A stretch of DNA of 30,000 bases, taken from assembly GCA_030674185.1 (NCBI GenBank), contig CM060311.1:99002013-99032012 (forward strand), in the 5' to 3' direction. Positions 8,463 to 18,672 of this stretch are shown piece after piece (position 1 is the first letter of the stretch; each line of letters begins with the position of its first letter). Made by a program: the position numbers and the translations under genes. The notes beneath the pieces were generated by a model. That model saw only the letters and a list, made by a program, of their open reading frames with translations. It made no database searches and was not told where the DNA came from. The DNA is from Monoplex corrugatus. Lineage: Eukaryota; Mollusca; Gastropoda; Littorinimorpha; Ranellidae.

Positions 8463-11089
8463 ATGGCACACTGACAGCTGACCTAGTGGACCATGGAACA
8501 CAAATGTCTGTCATCAGGATGGCACACTGACAGCTGACCTAATGCACCATGGAACACAAATGTCTGTCATCAGGATGGCACACTGACAGCTGACCTAGTG
8601 GACCATGGAACACAAATGTCTGTCATCAGGATGGCACACTGACAACTGACCTAATGCACCATGGAACACAAATGTCTGTCATCAGGATGGCACACTGACA
8701 GCTGACCTAATGCACCATGGAACACAAATGTCTGTCATCAGGATGGCACACTGACAACTGACCTAATGCACCATGGAACACAAATGTCTGTCATCAGGAT
8801 GGCACACTGACACTGACCTAATGCACCATGGAACACAAAGTCGTGTCATCAGGATGGCACACTGACAGCTGACCTAATGCACCATGGAACACAGACGTCT
8901 GTGTCATCAGGATGGCACACTGAAGCTGACCTAATGCACCATGGAACACAAGACGTCTGTGTCATCAGGATGGTACGACTGACAACTGACCTAATGCACC
9001 ATGGAACAACAAATGTCTGTCATCAGGATGGCACACTGACAACTGACCTAATGCACCATGGAACACAAATGTCTGTCATCAGGATGGCACACTGACAAGC
9101 TGACCTAATGCACCATGGAACACAAACGTCTGTTCATCAGGATGGCACACTGACAGCTGACCTAATGCACCATGGAACACAACGTCTGTGTCATCAGGAT
9201 GGCACACTGAAAGCTGACCTAATGCACCATGGAACACAAACGTCTGTGTCATCAGGATGGCACACTGAAAGCTGACCTAATGCACCATGGAACACAAACG
9301 TCTGTGTCATCAGGATGGCACACTGAAAGCTGACCTAATGCACCATGGAACACAACGTCTGTGTCATCAGGATGGCACACTGACAGCTGACCTAATGCAC
9401 CATGGAACACAAACGTCTGTCATCAGGATGGTACACTGACAACTGACCTAATGCACCATGGAACACAAATGTCTGTGTCATCAGGATGGCACACTGACAG
9501 CTGACCTAATGCACCATGGAACACAAACGTCTGTGTCATCAGGATGGCACACTGACAGCTGACCTAATGCACCATGGAACACAAGACGTCTGTGTCATCA
9601 GGATGGCACACTGACAGCTGACCTAATGCACCATGGAACACAGACGTCTGTGTCATCAGGATGGCACACTGACAAGCTGACCTAATGCACCATGGAACAC
9701 AGACGTCGTGTCATCAGGATGGCACACTGACAGCTGACCTAATGCACCATGGAACACAGACGTCTGTGTCATCAGGATGGACACTGACAGCTGACCTAAT
9801 GCACCATGGAACACAGACGTCTGTGTCATCAGGATGGCACACTGACAGCTGACCTAATGCACCATGGAACACAGACGTCTGTGTCATCAGGATGGCACAC
9901 TGACAGCTGACCTAATGCACCATGGAACACAGACGTCTGTGTCATCAGGATGGCTACACTGACAACTGACCTAATGCACCATGGAACACAACGTCTGTGT
10001 CATCAGGATGGACACACTGACAACTGACCTAATGCACCATGGAACACAAACGTCTGTGTCATCAGGATGGACACTGACAACTGACCTAATGCACCATGGA
10101 ACACAGACGTCTGTGTCATCAGGATGGACACTGACAGCTGACCTAATGCACCATGGAACACAAACGTCTGTCATCAGGATGGCACACTGACAGCTGACCT
10201 AATGCACCATGGAACACAAACGTCTGTGTCATCAGGATGGCACACTGACAACTGACCTAATGCACCATGGAACACAGACGTCTGTGTCATCAGGATGCAC
10301 ACTGACACTGACCTAATGCACCATGGAACACAAATGTCTGTGTCATCAGGATGGTACACTGACAGCTGACCTAATGCACCATGGAACACAGACGTCTGTG
10401 TCATCAGGATGGCACACTGACAACTGACCTAATGCACCATGGAACACAGACGTCTGTGTCATCAGGATGGTACACTGACAGCTGACCTAATGCACCATGG
10501 AACACAAACGTCTGTCATCAGGATGGCACACTGACAGCTGACCTAATGCACCATGGAACACAGACGTCTGTGTCATCAGGATGGTACACTGACAGCTGAC
10601 CTAATGCACCATGGAACACAGACGTCTGTGTCATCAGGATGGCACACTGACAACTGACCTAATGCACCATGGAACACAGACGTCTGTTCATCAGGATGGT
10701 ACACTGACAACTGACCTAATGCACCATGGAACAAAACGTCTGTCATCAGGATGGCACACTGACAGCTGACCTAATGCACCATGGAACACAAGTCTGTCAT
10801 CAGGATGGCACACTGACAACTGACCTAATGCACCATGGAACACAGACGTCTGTGTCATCAGGATGGCACACTGACAACTGACCTAATGCACCATGGAACA
10901 CAGACGTCTGTGTCATCAGGATGGTACACTGACAGCTGACCTAATGCACCATGGAACACAGACGTCTGTGTCATCAGGATGGCACACTGACAGCTGACCT
11001 AATGCACCATGGAACACAGACGTCTGTGTCATCAGGATGGCACACTGACAACTGACCTAATGCACCATGGAACAAACGTCTGTGGCAGA
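8463..11089. repeat. 56-58-bp minisatellite, 46 units
   Basis: I count 46 units by their ACCATGG core. The unit order is ATGGCACACTGACARCTGAC, CTAATGCACCATGGAACACA, then a variable block and CATCAGG. The first six units carry AAATGTCTGTCATC (56 bp). Later units mostly carry (A/G)ACGTCTGTGTCATC (58 bp), and at least fifteen of them form the 16-bp palindrome ACACAGACGTCTGTGT. Many units have private one-base indels. Open frames inside it are repeat artefacts. Confidence 0.98.
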
Positions 11090-11880
11090 CACTGCTGAAG
11101 ACAGGGAGTGGGGACAGAGGTACAATTCACGCCTATCCTTTCCTATCCTTTTCTATTATCCTCTATTTCACTTTTCCTTTTGCATATTTTTTCTTCAGTT
11201 TTTCTTACAATGAAACAAATAAATGTCAGTTCTTTAATGAGTTCATTATTTCTTTTTACTATCAGCTTCAAAAATGGATGTAGTTACTAGCAGGACCACG
11301 TTGTTGTGCTTGGTGATGTTGCTATTACTGTTATTGATGTTTATCATTACAACTACAAGTGCGATTTTTTGTGAATATGTTGAACTTTTTTGAATGAAAC
11401 AAAAACAAACAATCGACCAAACCACTAAATTAATATCATCGATGGTGTTCACACACATACAAAAATAATTAATAAATTATTAATCGATAAAAAAAAATGT
11501 CAGTGACAAAAATAACTAAACACATAACATAAACTCAACCATAAAAATCAAAATTTCCACAGAATTACGCTAAAAGAACGCCATAACTGTGCCCCATAGT
11601 TGCAGTTTTGGGGCCGGCTACAGCAGACTACACCCCACCAGTTGAAGGGAGTGGAAATGGAACCGTCTCTTGACTGATGTTCCCTCTATTGTTGCTTTGC
11701 AAATCGCATGGATGTGATGCTGGCCCCGGGATACAAAGAATGAAAGGAGCGGCCCGCCTCCGTTATCGGATCCCCCGCTGATCTGCATTCACTGCAATTT
11801 GATTTCACGAGTGAACCACATTTCATTTAACTGAATAAATACATGCAGTTTACACTGTTCAAATAGGAGTCACCCTCAAG
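11090..11880. other. Non-repetitive stretch, no gene seen
   Basis: AT-rich from 11100 to 11560, then a GC-richer block at 11600-11800 with CTGGCCCCGGG near 11720. ATTGTTGCTTTGCAAAT at 11688-11704 resembles a spaced SOX/POU pair, but a single chance match cannot be excluded. No coding frame is recognised. Confidence 0.45.
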
Positions 11881-12275
11881 TTGACTGAATAAATCGACGG
11901 ACGGCCACGAAAGAAAGAACAGACGGATAAATGAATGGATGGACGGATGGAATTAAAGAACGAACGAACGAACAAACGAATAAACTGAACAATGAACAAA
12001 ATGAATGAATGAACGAACGAATAAATGAATAAACTGAAAAATGAACAAAATGACTGAATGAACGAACGAATAAACTGAAAAATGAACAAAATGAATGAAT
12101 GAACGAACGAATAAACTGAATAATGAACAAAATGAATGAATGAACGAACGAACGAACGAATAAACCCAATAATGAACAAAATGAATGAATGAACGAATGA
12201 ATAAACTGAATAATGAACGAAATCAATGAATGAACGAACGATCGAATAAATAAGTGAAATAATAAATGAATGCGA
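11881..12275. repeat. GAAT/GAAC array with 41/49-bp higher period
   Basis: GAAT, GAAC and GGAC tetranucleotides are organised into larger units marked by CTGAAxAATGAAC near 11985, 12034, 12075, 12116, 12165 and 12206. The spacings of 49, 41, 41, 49 and 41 bases differ by two tetranucleotides. The Phe-Ile-Ser-rich minus-strand frames are artefacts. Confidence 0.93.
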
Positions 12276-12287
12276 TCTGAAATTTCT

Positions 12288-12347
12288 TCAAGAGGATTTC
12301 ATCAATATCGGATCTCTCCACATGCGCTGTATCCAAATCTGCAAACG
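12288..12347 (+). repeat. Dispersed box element, copy d (partial)
   Basis: CTTCAAGAGGATTTCATCA is followed by CTCCACATGCGCTGTATCC and AAATCTGC. These correspond to the TTCAAAGGATTCGTCA, CCATATGCGCTCCACC and AAATCTGCC blocks of copy b. It is the weakest of the four copies and covers only the first half. Confidence 0.45.
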
Positions 12348-12512
12348 ATACTGTTAGGGTCCACATAAAAGCCTGCTGTGGACGTGACGTAATGTCTGGA
12401 ATAAATAATACATTCCCGCTGTCAAGTGTCTGCTGTGACCATTACCTAGCACTTTACATCTCCCCGGGAGTTGGCTCAAGTGGACAGCAAAGGGCTGGCC
12501 AGCATCAACACG
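12348..12512. other. Spacer between box copy d and C-rich array
   Basis: Unique sequence containing GTGGACGTGACGTAATG near 12378. No gene is recognised. Confidence 0.4.
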
Positions 12513-12869
12513 TTTGGGTGTCTCCCCCCTCCCCAAGATATTTTGGGTTCTCCCCCTCCCCAAGGTATTTTGGGTCTTCCCCCCCCCTCCCTCCCAAAGG
12601 TATTTTGGGTCTTTCTCCCCCTCCCCAAGGTATTTGGGTCTCTCCCCCCTCCCCCAAGGTATTTTGGGTCTCTCCCCCCTCCCAAGGTATTTGGGTCTCC
12701 TCCCCCCTCCCCAAGGTATATTTGGGTCTCTCCCCCTCCCCAAGGTATTTTGGGTCTCTCCCCCCTCCCCAAGGTATTTTGGGTCTCTCCCCCCTCCCCA
12801 AGGTATTTTGGGTTTCTCCCCCCAAGGTATTTTGGGTCTCTCCCCCCCCCCCTCCCCCAAGGTATTTTG
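12513..12869. repeat. ~30-bp C-rich minisatellite, 12 units
   Basis: Each unit is TTTTGGGTCTCTCCCCCCTC then CCCAAGGTA, with length variation confined mostly to the C runs. I count 12 AAG(G/A)TAT cores. The minus strand is strongly G-rich, with GGGGAGGGGGG in most units. The Pro-rich and Gly-rich open frames are artefacts. Confidence 0.97.
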
Positions 12870-13507
12870 TTGCTCAAATTTTCTGACCAACACCGCAGGT
12901 GTCTGTATCTCTCGGGCCTGGTTGACGCCAGGATATATTATGATAGTAAGCGTAGAGTACAACCCTGTCAATCAGTCTCAATCTTAAAGGGAACTCCATA
13001 GCATCATGATCATCATCATCACATAATAAAAACTGTTTCAGTTTCTGTGGCCATTAAAGTGGCGTACAAAATGGGACGGGAAGAAAAAGACTCAGAGATA
13101 ATACCACTAGAACGTATGAAGCCTGAAAACGGGCGATGAAAAACTTTTTCAACAAACCAGTTTTCATACTGCTAAGTGGGACTGAACTCAAGACTCGTGT
13201 TGAAGGGACTATAATACATTCAACAAACATAATGCCTTGGTACAAACGCAGGCTAAACACGTTAATTTGTTTGGATTGCATTTTGCCAACGGATGATAAT
13301 GCACGTAAAACGCTACTTTATCCTTCACAAGGTCAACTGCTAACTAAGAAAGCAAATTAATAACACAACATTACCACTAACAGTGCAAACTATTGACTAA
13401 ACTGTGAACGGTGCAGAATTATTTGCAAATAATATCATAAATCGATCCCTTCTCCAAACAGAGGGTGCGACCGGGCATAACGATCCAAAGGACTGCCTCC
13501 AAGATAT
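12870..13507. other. Non-repetitive stretch, no gene seen
   Basis: Unique sequence with an interrupted (ATC)n at 13002-13021. A possible tRNA-B-box-like block lies on the minus strand near 13165-13195. No gene is recognised. Confidence 0.4.
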
Positions 13508-13533
13508 GCACACACACACACACACAACGCACG

Positions 13534-13573
<40 letters not shown>

Positions 13574-13667
13574 TACAAACACACATACACGTACGCACGC
13601 ACGCACGTACACACACACACACACACGCATGCACGTGCACACACACACGCGCGCACGCACGCACGCA

Positions 13668-13704
<37 letters not shown>
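13508..13704. repeat. Interrupted (CA)n / (GCAC)n array
   Basis: CA dinucleotides with GCAC, GTAC and ATAC interruptions, ending in a pure (CA)n run at 13672-13704. Confidence 0.97.
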
Positions 13705-13707
<3 letters not shown>

Positions 13708-14046
13708 TGAAGCCAGCACTCACAACCTGCTGCAGTCAGGCTAATTAATATTTCACAGCTTTCTCTAATGACCGTTCGACCACCTCCACTCCCACAGCTC
13801 CAGATGAGTCATCGGTCACCGGCCTTTCGCAGGCAGGACAACAATATACAGGGCACAGCAATATATTCTGTTTTATGCTACGGTAAAACCCCGTCAAGAC
13901 AGTAGGACATTACTGGATCACGAAACAGTAGGGTTATAGACATATAGTATGCCAAGATCACTTCTGACGTTCCAGTGTAAACCATTTCGTCGTGCCTAGC
14001 GTTTGAATAAACAAACTATGAGTTTAGCCACGGTAGACATGGGAAC
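13705..14046. other. Non-repetitive stretch, no gene seen
   Basis: Unique sequence. ATGAGTCAT at 13804-13812 matches an AP-1-type site, but a single occurrence carries little weight. No gene is recognised. Confidence 0.4.
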
Positions 14047-14468
14047 AAAATTGAGGCAGCCGAGATGTGGTTTCTAAGAAGAATGTTGAGAGTTCCATGG
14101 ACAGCGAAGAAAACAAACGAGACAGTTTTGATGGAGGCAGACACAGGAAGATCATTCATACAGAAGATTAGGTAAAGACAAGCAACATTTATACGCCATT
14201 TTATGAGGAAAATGGAATTGGAGCACCTGGTCACAACGGGAAAGCTGGAGGGAAAGAGAGCACCAGGTAGATCCAGGGAGAAGATATTGGACGGACTTGC
14301 AGAGTGGCCGAAGACAAAGAGGATGGAAGAGGTGCTTGAGGCAACAAGAGACAGAAACAGATGGAAGGCCATGATCACCAACGCCATGTGGTAAGGCACT
14401 TGATGATGATGTTGATGAGATGATAGATGATGATGATGATGATGATGATGATGGATGATGATGATGAC
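14047..14468 (+). mobile_element. 5'-truncated non-LTR retrotransposon 3' end, copy 1
   Basis: The frame from about 14050 encodes the C-terminal tail that follows the reverse transcriptase in many invertebrate non-LTR elements. In order I read MWFLRRMLRVPWTAKKTNE, FIRHFMRKMELEHLVTTGK, a GK(R)APGRxREKILDGL block, and RW-KAMI-NAM. An in-frame TAA replaces a Lys codon at about 14172 (IR-stop-RQATF), where copy 2 has AAA, and the frame ends at NAMW-stop. A (GAT)n 3' tail follows at 14401-14468, as expected for elements with microsatellite tails. The catalytic part of the protein is absent, so it is a dead fragment. The clade is uncertain (RTE- or Jockey-like). Confidence 0.85.
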
Positions 14469-14469
14469 A

Positions 14470-14693
14470 GGAAAAGACAAGCAACATTTATACGCCATTT
14501 TATGAGGAAAAGGGAATTGGAGCACCTGGTCACGACAGGAAAGCTGGAGGGAAAGAGTGCACCAGGTAGACCCAGGGAGAAGATATTGGACGGACTTGCA
14601 GAGTGGCCGAAGACAAATAGGGTGGAAGAGGAGCTTGAGGCAACAAGAAACAGATGGAAGGCCATGATCGCCAACGCCATGCGGCAAGGCACC

Positions 14694-14738
<45 letters not shown>
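14470..14738 (+). mobile_element. Second retrotransposon 3' end, copy 2, in the tail of copy 1
   Basis: It starts exactly where the GAT tail of copy 1 meets AGGAAAAGACAAGC and repeats the last ~225 bp of copy 1. It differs in several ways. It has AAA where copy 1 has the TAA stop, CGGCAAGGCACCTGATG where copy 1 has TGGTAAGGCACTTGATG, and a 6-bp deletion (ATRNRW against ATRDRNRW). It ends in its own (GAT)n tail at 14694-14738. Copy 2 is therefore the less decayed one. Confidence 0.85.
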
Positions 14739-14819
14739 GACATGGAAATGACCACCCACCCACTACCTGCCTTACCCGCTGAAAAAGAAAGGTCATTCAT
14801 TCCTCCAATCCAACTCTGA

Positions 14820-15015
14820 TGCCGTCTTTAACAAACTGAAACTTGACTACAACACTAGCACAGCCGTGAAGCAGTAAACTCTTGAAGTTTGTAGTGTGTT
14901 CAAAGGATTCGTCACACTCAGACATTTCCATATGCGCTCCACCAAATCTGCCAATAACACAGACTCCCTGAGTCAGCGCAAAATCGTATGCGCTGGTAAA
15001 GTCTTGAAATGGGAA
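14820..15015 (+). repeat. Dispersed box element, copy b
   Basis: It contains GTGTTCAAAGGATTCGTCAC, CATTTCCATATGCGCTCCAC, AAATCTGCC, GACTCCCTGAGTCAGCGC, GTATGCGCTGGTAAAGT and TTGAAATGGG, in the same order as copy a. An upstream GTCTTTAACAA block also matches copy a. It ends about 30 bases before the 40-bp array begins. Confidence 0.7.
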
Positions 15016-15045
15016 GAGGGAAATACAAGCCTTATGAAAAAACTG

Positions 15046-16163
15046 TGTCGACACCACCAGAAGGACTGAAAGTGTTACAATGGCCAGTCGACACCACCAG
15101 AAGGACTGAAAGTGTTACGATGGCCAGTCGACACCACCAGAAGGACTGAAAGTGTTACAATGGCCAGTCGACACCACCAGAAGGACTGAAAGTGTTACGA
15201 TGGCCAGTCGACACCACCAGAAGGACTGAAAGTGTTACAATGGCCAGTCGACACCACCAGAAGGACTGAAAGTGTTACGATGGCCAGTCGACACCACCAG
15301 AAGGACTGAAAGTGTTACAATGGCCAGTCGACACCACCAGAAGGACTGAAAGTGTTACGATGGCCAGTCGACACCACCAGAAGGACTGAAAGTGTTACAA
15401 TGGCCAGTCGACACCACCAGAAGGACTGAAAGTGTTACAATGGCCAGTCGACACCACCAGAAGGACTGAAAGTGTTACGATGGGCAGTCGACACCACCAG
15501 AAGGACTGAAAGTGTTACAATGGCCAGTCGACACCACCAGAAGGACTGAAAGTGTTACGATGGGCAGTCGACACCACCAGAAGGACTGAAAGTGTTACGA
15601 TGGGCAGTCGACACCACCAGAAGGACTGAAAGTGTTACAATGGCCAGTCGACACCACCAGAAGGACTGAAAGTGTTACGATGGGCAGTCGACACCACCAG
15701 AAGGACTGAAGTGTTACAATGGGCAGTCGACACCACCAGAAGGACTGAAAGTGTTACGATGGGCAGTCGACACCACCAGAAGGACTGAAAGTGTTACAAT
15801 GGCCAGTCGACACCACCAGAAGGACTGAAAGTGTTACGATGGCCAGTCGACACCACCAGAAGGACTGAAGTGTTACAATGTGCAGTCGACACCACCAGAA
15901 GGACTGAAAGTGTTACGATGGGCAGTCGACACCACCAGAAGGACTGAAGTGTTACAATGGCCAGTCGACACCACCAGAAGGACTGAAAGTGTTACGATGG
16001 CCAGTCGACACCACAAGAAGGACTGAAGTGTTACAATGGCCAGTCGACACCACCAGAAGGACTGAAAGTGTTACGATGGCCAGTCGACACCACCAGAAGG
16101 ACTGAAGTGTTACGATGGCCAGTCGACACCATCAGAAGGACTGAAAGTGTTACGATGGGCAGA
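15046..16163. repeat. 40-bp minisatellite, 28 units, 80-bp dimer phase
   Basis: CAGTCGACACCACCAGAAGG then ACTGAAAGTGTTACRATGGC repeats every 40 bases. Some later units lose one base in GAAAGTG. The R position alternates A, G, A, G for the first nine units and again over most of the remainder, which gives an 80-bp dimeric period with a few breaks. Each unit carries GTCGAC. Open frames at the 3' edge are repeat artefacts. Confidence 0.98.
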
Positions 16164-16422
16164 CGACAGATGGGTGTACATGTTGCAGACTGGATGAAAC
16201 CCGAGATACCCAATCTGAAGTCGATGGCTCCACCAACACAGCCCATCAGCCTGCACTACACTCCTGGCAGCATTCAACGTGATCACTCGTTCACATGGCT
16301 CTCCACAAGCTCTGTACTTGCCCAATACCAGCGTAGTCACGGTTCACAGCCAAACAATTCCTCAAGCTGAAAATAACACCTGAATGTTATTACAGCAACT
16401 GTGATTGGGAGTTTGGTGTTTG
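16164..16422. other. Unique island between two arrays
   Basis: About 260 bases of non-repetitive sequence. A plus-strand frame continues out of the 40-bp array to 16370, but it matches nothing I recognise and begins inside repeats. Confidence 0.4.
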
Positions 16423-16545
16423 TTCACCATGCATGTCCTTACACGCTCCGCCTACATCTGCCGGCAATTAGCTCGCAAACTCCTTGATCCTGCGCAAAAA
16501 GTCTATGTGCTGTCAAGTGAAATAGTGAAGATTGGACGAGGGTGG
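16423..16545 (+). repeat. Dispersed box element, copy c
   Basis: The blocks CATGTCCTTACACGCTCCGC, ACATCTGCCGGCAATTAGCT, GCAAACTCCTTGATC, CTGCGCAAAA and TATGTGCTGTCAAGT align in order with copies a and b. It is diverged, but the order and spacing are kept. It lies immediately upstream of the 22-bp array. Confidence 0.6.
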
Positions 16546-16551
16546 GGACAC

Positions 16552-17568
16552 ATGACCAACTAAACACTGACACATGACCTATCACACTGACACATGACCT
16601 ATCACACACTGACACATGACCTATCACACACTGACACATGACCTATCACACACTGACTCGTGACTCATCACACACTGACACATGACCTATCACACACTGA
16701 CACATGACCTATCACACACACACTGACACATGACCTATCACACACTGACACATGACCTATCACACTGACATATGACCTATCACACATTGACACATGACCT
16801 ATCACACACTGACACATGACCTATCACACACTGACACATGACCTATCACACTGACATATGACCTATCACACATTGACACATGACCTATCACACACTGACA
16901 CATGACCTATCACACACTAACACATGATCTATCACACACACTGACACATGATCTATCACACACTGACACATGACCTATCACACACTGACACATGACCTAT
17001 CACACACTGACACATGACCTGACACATGACCTATCACACACTGACACATGACCTATCCACACACACTGACACATATACCTGACACATGACCATCACATAC
17101 AATCAACTGACACATGACTCATCACACACTGACACATGACCCATCACACACTGACACATGACCTATCACACACTGACACATGACCTATCACACACTGACA
17201 CATGACCTATCACACACTGACACATGACCTATCACACACTGACACATGACTACACTACACCACTGACACATGACCTATCACACACTGACACATGACCTAT
17301 CACACACTGACACATGACCTATCACACACTGACACATCCTATCACCATGACACATGACCTATCACACACTGACACATGACCTATCACACACTGACACATG
17401 ACCTATCACAACACTGACACATGACCTATCACACACTGACACATGACCTATCACACACTGACACATGACCTATCACACATACACTGACCACACCATGACC
17501 TATCACACACTGACACATGACCTATCACACACTGACACATGACCTATCACACACTGACACATGACCTA
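16552..17568. repeat. 22-bp minisatellite, about 45 units
   Basis: TATCACACACTGACACATGA plus CC repeats with period 22. Many units deviate by small insertions or deletions, for example CACACACACTGACAC, or the degraded units near 17080 and 17340. The 3' end loses the TGACCTAT core and passes smoothly into (CA)n. Confidence 0.96.
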
Positions 17569-17675
17569 CACCCACGCACGCACATGACCACACACCACAC
17601 CAGACACATGACCGCACGCACACACGACACATACCACAACACACACGACACACACACACATGACACAAACACAAC

Positions 17676-17719
<44 letters not shown>

Positions 17720-17794
17720 CACAACACACACACACACACACACACCACATACCACACACACACACACACAACACACACAACAACACACACAACA

Positions 17795-17827
<33 letters not shown>

Positions 17828-17915
17828 TACACACACACACCACACACACACATACACACACACACACACAACACACACACACACACACACTACACACACA
17901 ACACACACACACACA

Positions 17916-17963
<48 letters not shown>
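17568..17963. repeat. Interrupted (CA)n array
   Basis: CA dinucleotides with CC, AA and ATAC interruptions, continuous with the 22-bp array. The Thr-His and Cys-Val frames are artefacts. Confidence 0.97.
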
Positions 17964-17966
<3 letters not shown>

Positions 17967-18272
17967 TCCTTTCAGACCATCTGTTTCAAAACACTATGCT
18001 GTTTTGGTGGTCAGAAAAATGTCAGCGCCATATATTGATTGGACTAGTTGCTTGGTTTACTTGGTCGATTGGCTGGCTGGTTGGCTGCCTTGCTGCCTGG
18101 CTGACTTGTTTCTTGGTTGATTGGTCGGTTGTTTGACCGGTCGATTTTCCTACCCGATGTGATATTTAGATTTGGGCATACCTGAGACCTGCAAAACCCG
18201 CTTAGGTAGGTGTTTTCACGATTTTCGTAATCCTTTACGTACTGCTTTTTGTCTAGAGTACTGAAGAGTGCG
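17964..18272. other. Spacer with degenerate TTGG/CTGG tract
   Basis: Unique sequence around a degenerate tetranucleotide-like patch at about 18048-18146 built from TTGG, CTGG and TTGC words. No gene is recognised. Confidence 0.5.
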
Positions 18273-18672
18273 CATCATCATCATCATCATCATCGTCATC
18301 ACCATCGTGTGCCCTGCCGCATGGCGTTGGCGATCATGGCCCTCCATATGCATCTATCCCTTGTCGCCGCAAGTACATCTTCCACCCGCTCTGTCCTCTG
18401 CCACCCTGTAAGTCCGTCCAATATTTTCTCCCTGGGTCTACCTGGTGTTCGCTTTCTCTCCAGCTTTCCTGATCTAACCAGGTGCTCTAATTCGCCTTTC
18501 CTCATAAAATGGCATAAAAGTCTTGCTTGTCTTTTTCTAATCTTCTTTATCACTGATCTCTTGTGTCTGCCTCCATCAAGACTGTCTCGTTTGTTTTCTT
18601 TGCTGTCCATGGAACTCTGAACATTCTTCTTAGAAACCACATATCGGCTGCCATAACCTTGTTCTGGCTTTG
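18273..18672 (-). mobile_element. 5'-truncated non-LTR retrotransposon 3' end, copy 3
   Basis: Read on the minus strand it matches copies 1 and 2: MWFLRRMFRVPWTAKKTNE, then KKIRKRQARLLCHFMRKGE, GRPREKILDGL and MIANAMRQGT, with an (ATG)n tail at 18273-18300. One base is missing near 18560 relative to copy 1, so the upstream and downstream blocks lie in different frames. It is an old, dead fragment in inverted orientation to the copies at 14 kb. Confidence 0.85.

Noticed and set aside
8463..11089. CRISPR-like array (regular repeats of 56-58 bp)
   Set aside because: The whole unit repeats without unique spacers, and the context is eukaryotic. It is a minisatellite.
11688..11704. SOX/POU composite enhancer site ATTGTTGCTTTGCAAAT
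   Set aside because: It is a single degenerate match in AT-rich DNA with no neighbouring gene or conservation data.
12354..13001. Proline-rich or glycine-rich proteins over the C-rich array
   Set aside because: Several frames on both strands are open at once over a low-complexity minisatellite, with no family match.
14016..14800. Minus-strand frames of up to 247 codons with poly-Ser or poly-His
   Set aside because: They are antisense to the retrotransposon C-terminal coding sequence and its GAT tails. The plus-strand reading matches a known protein family.
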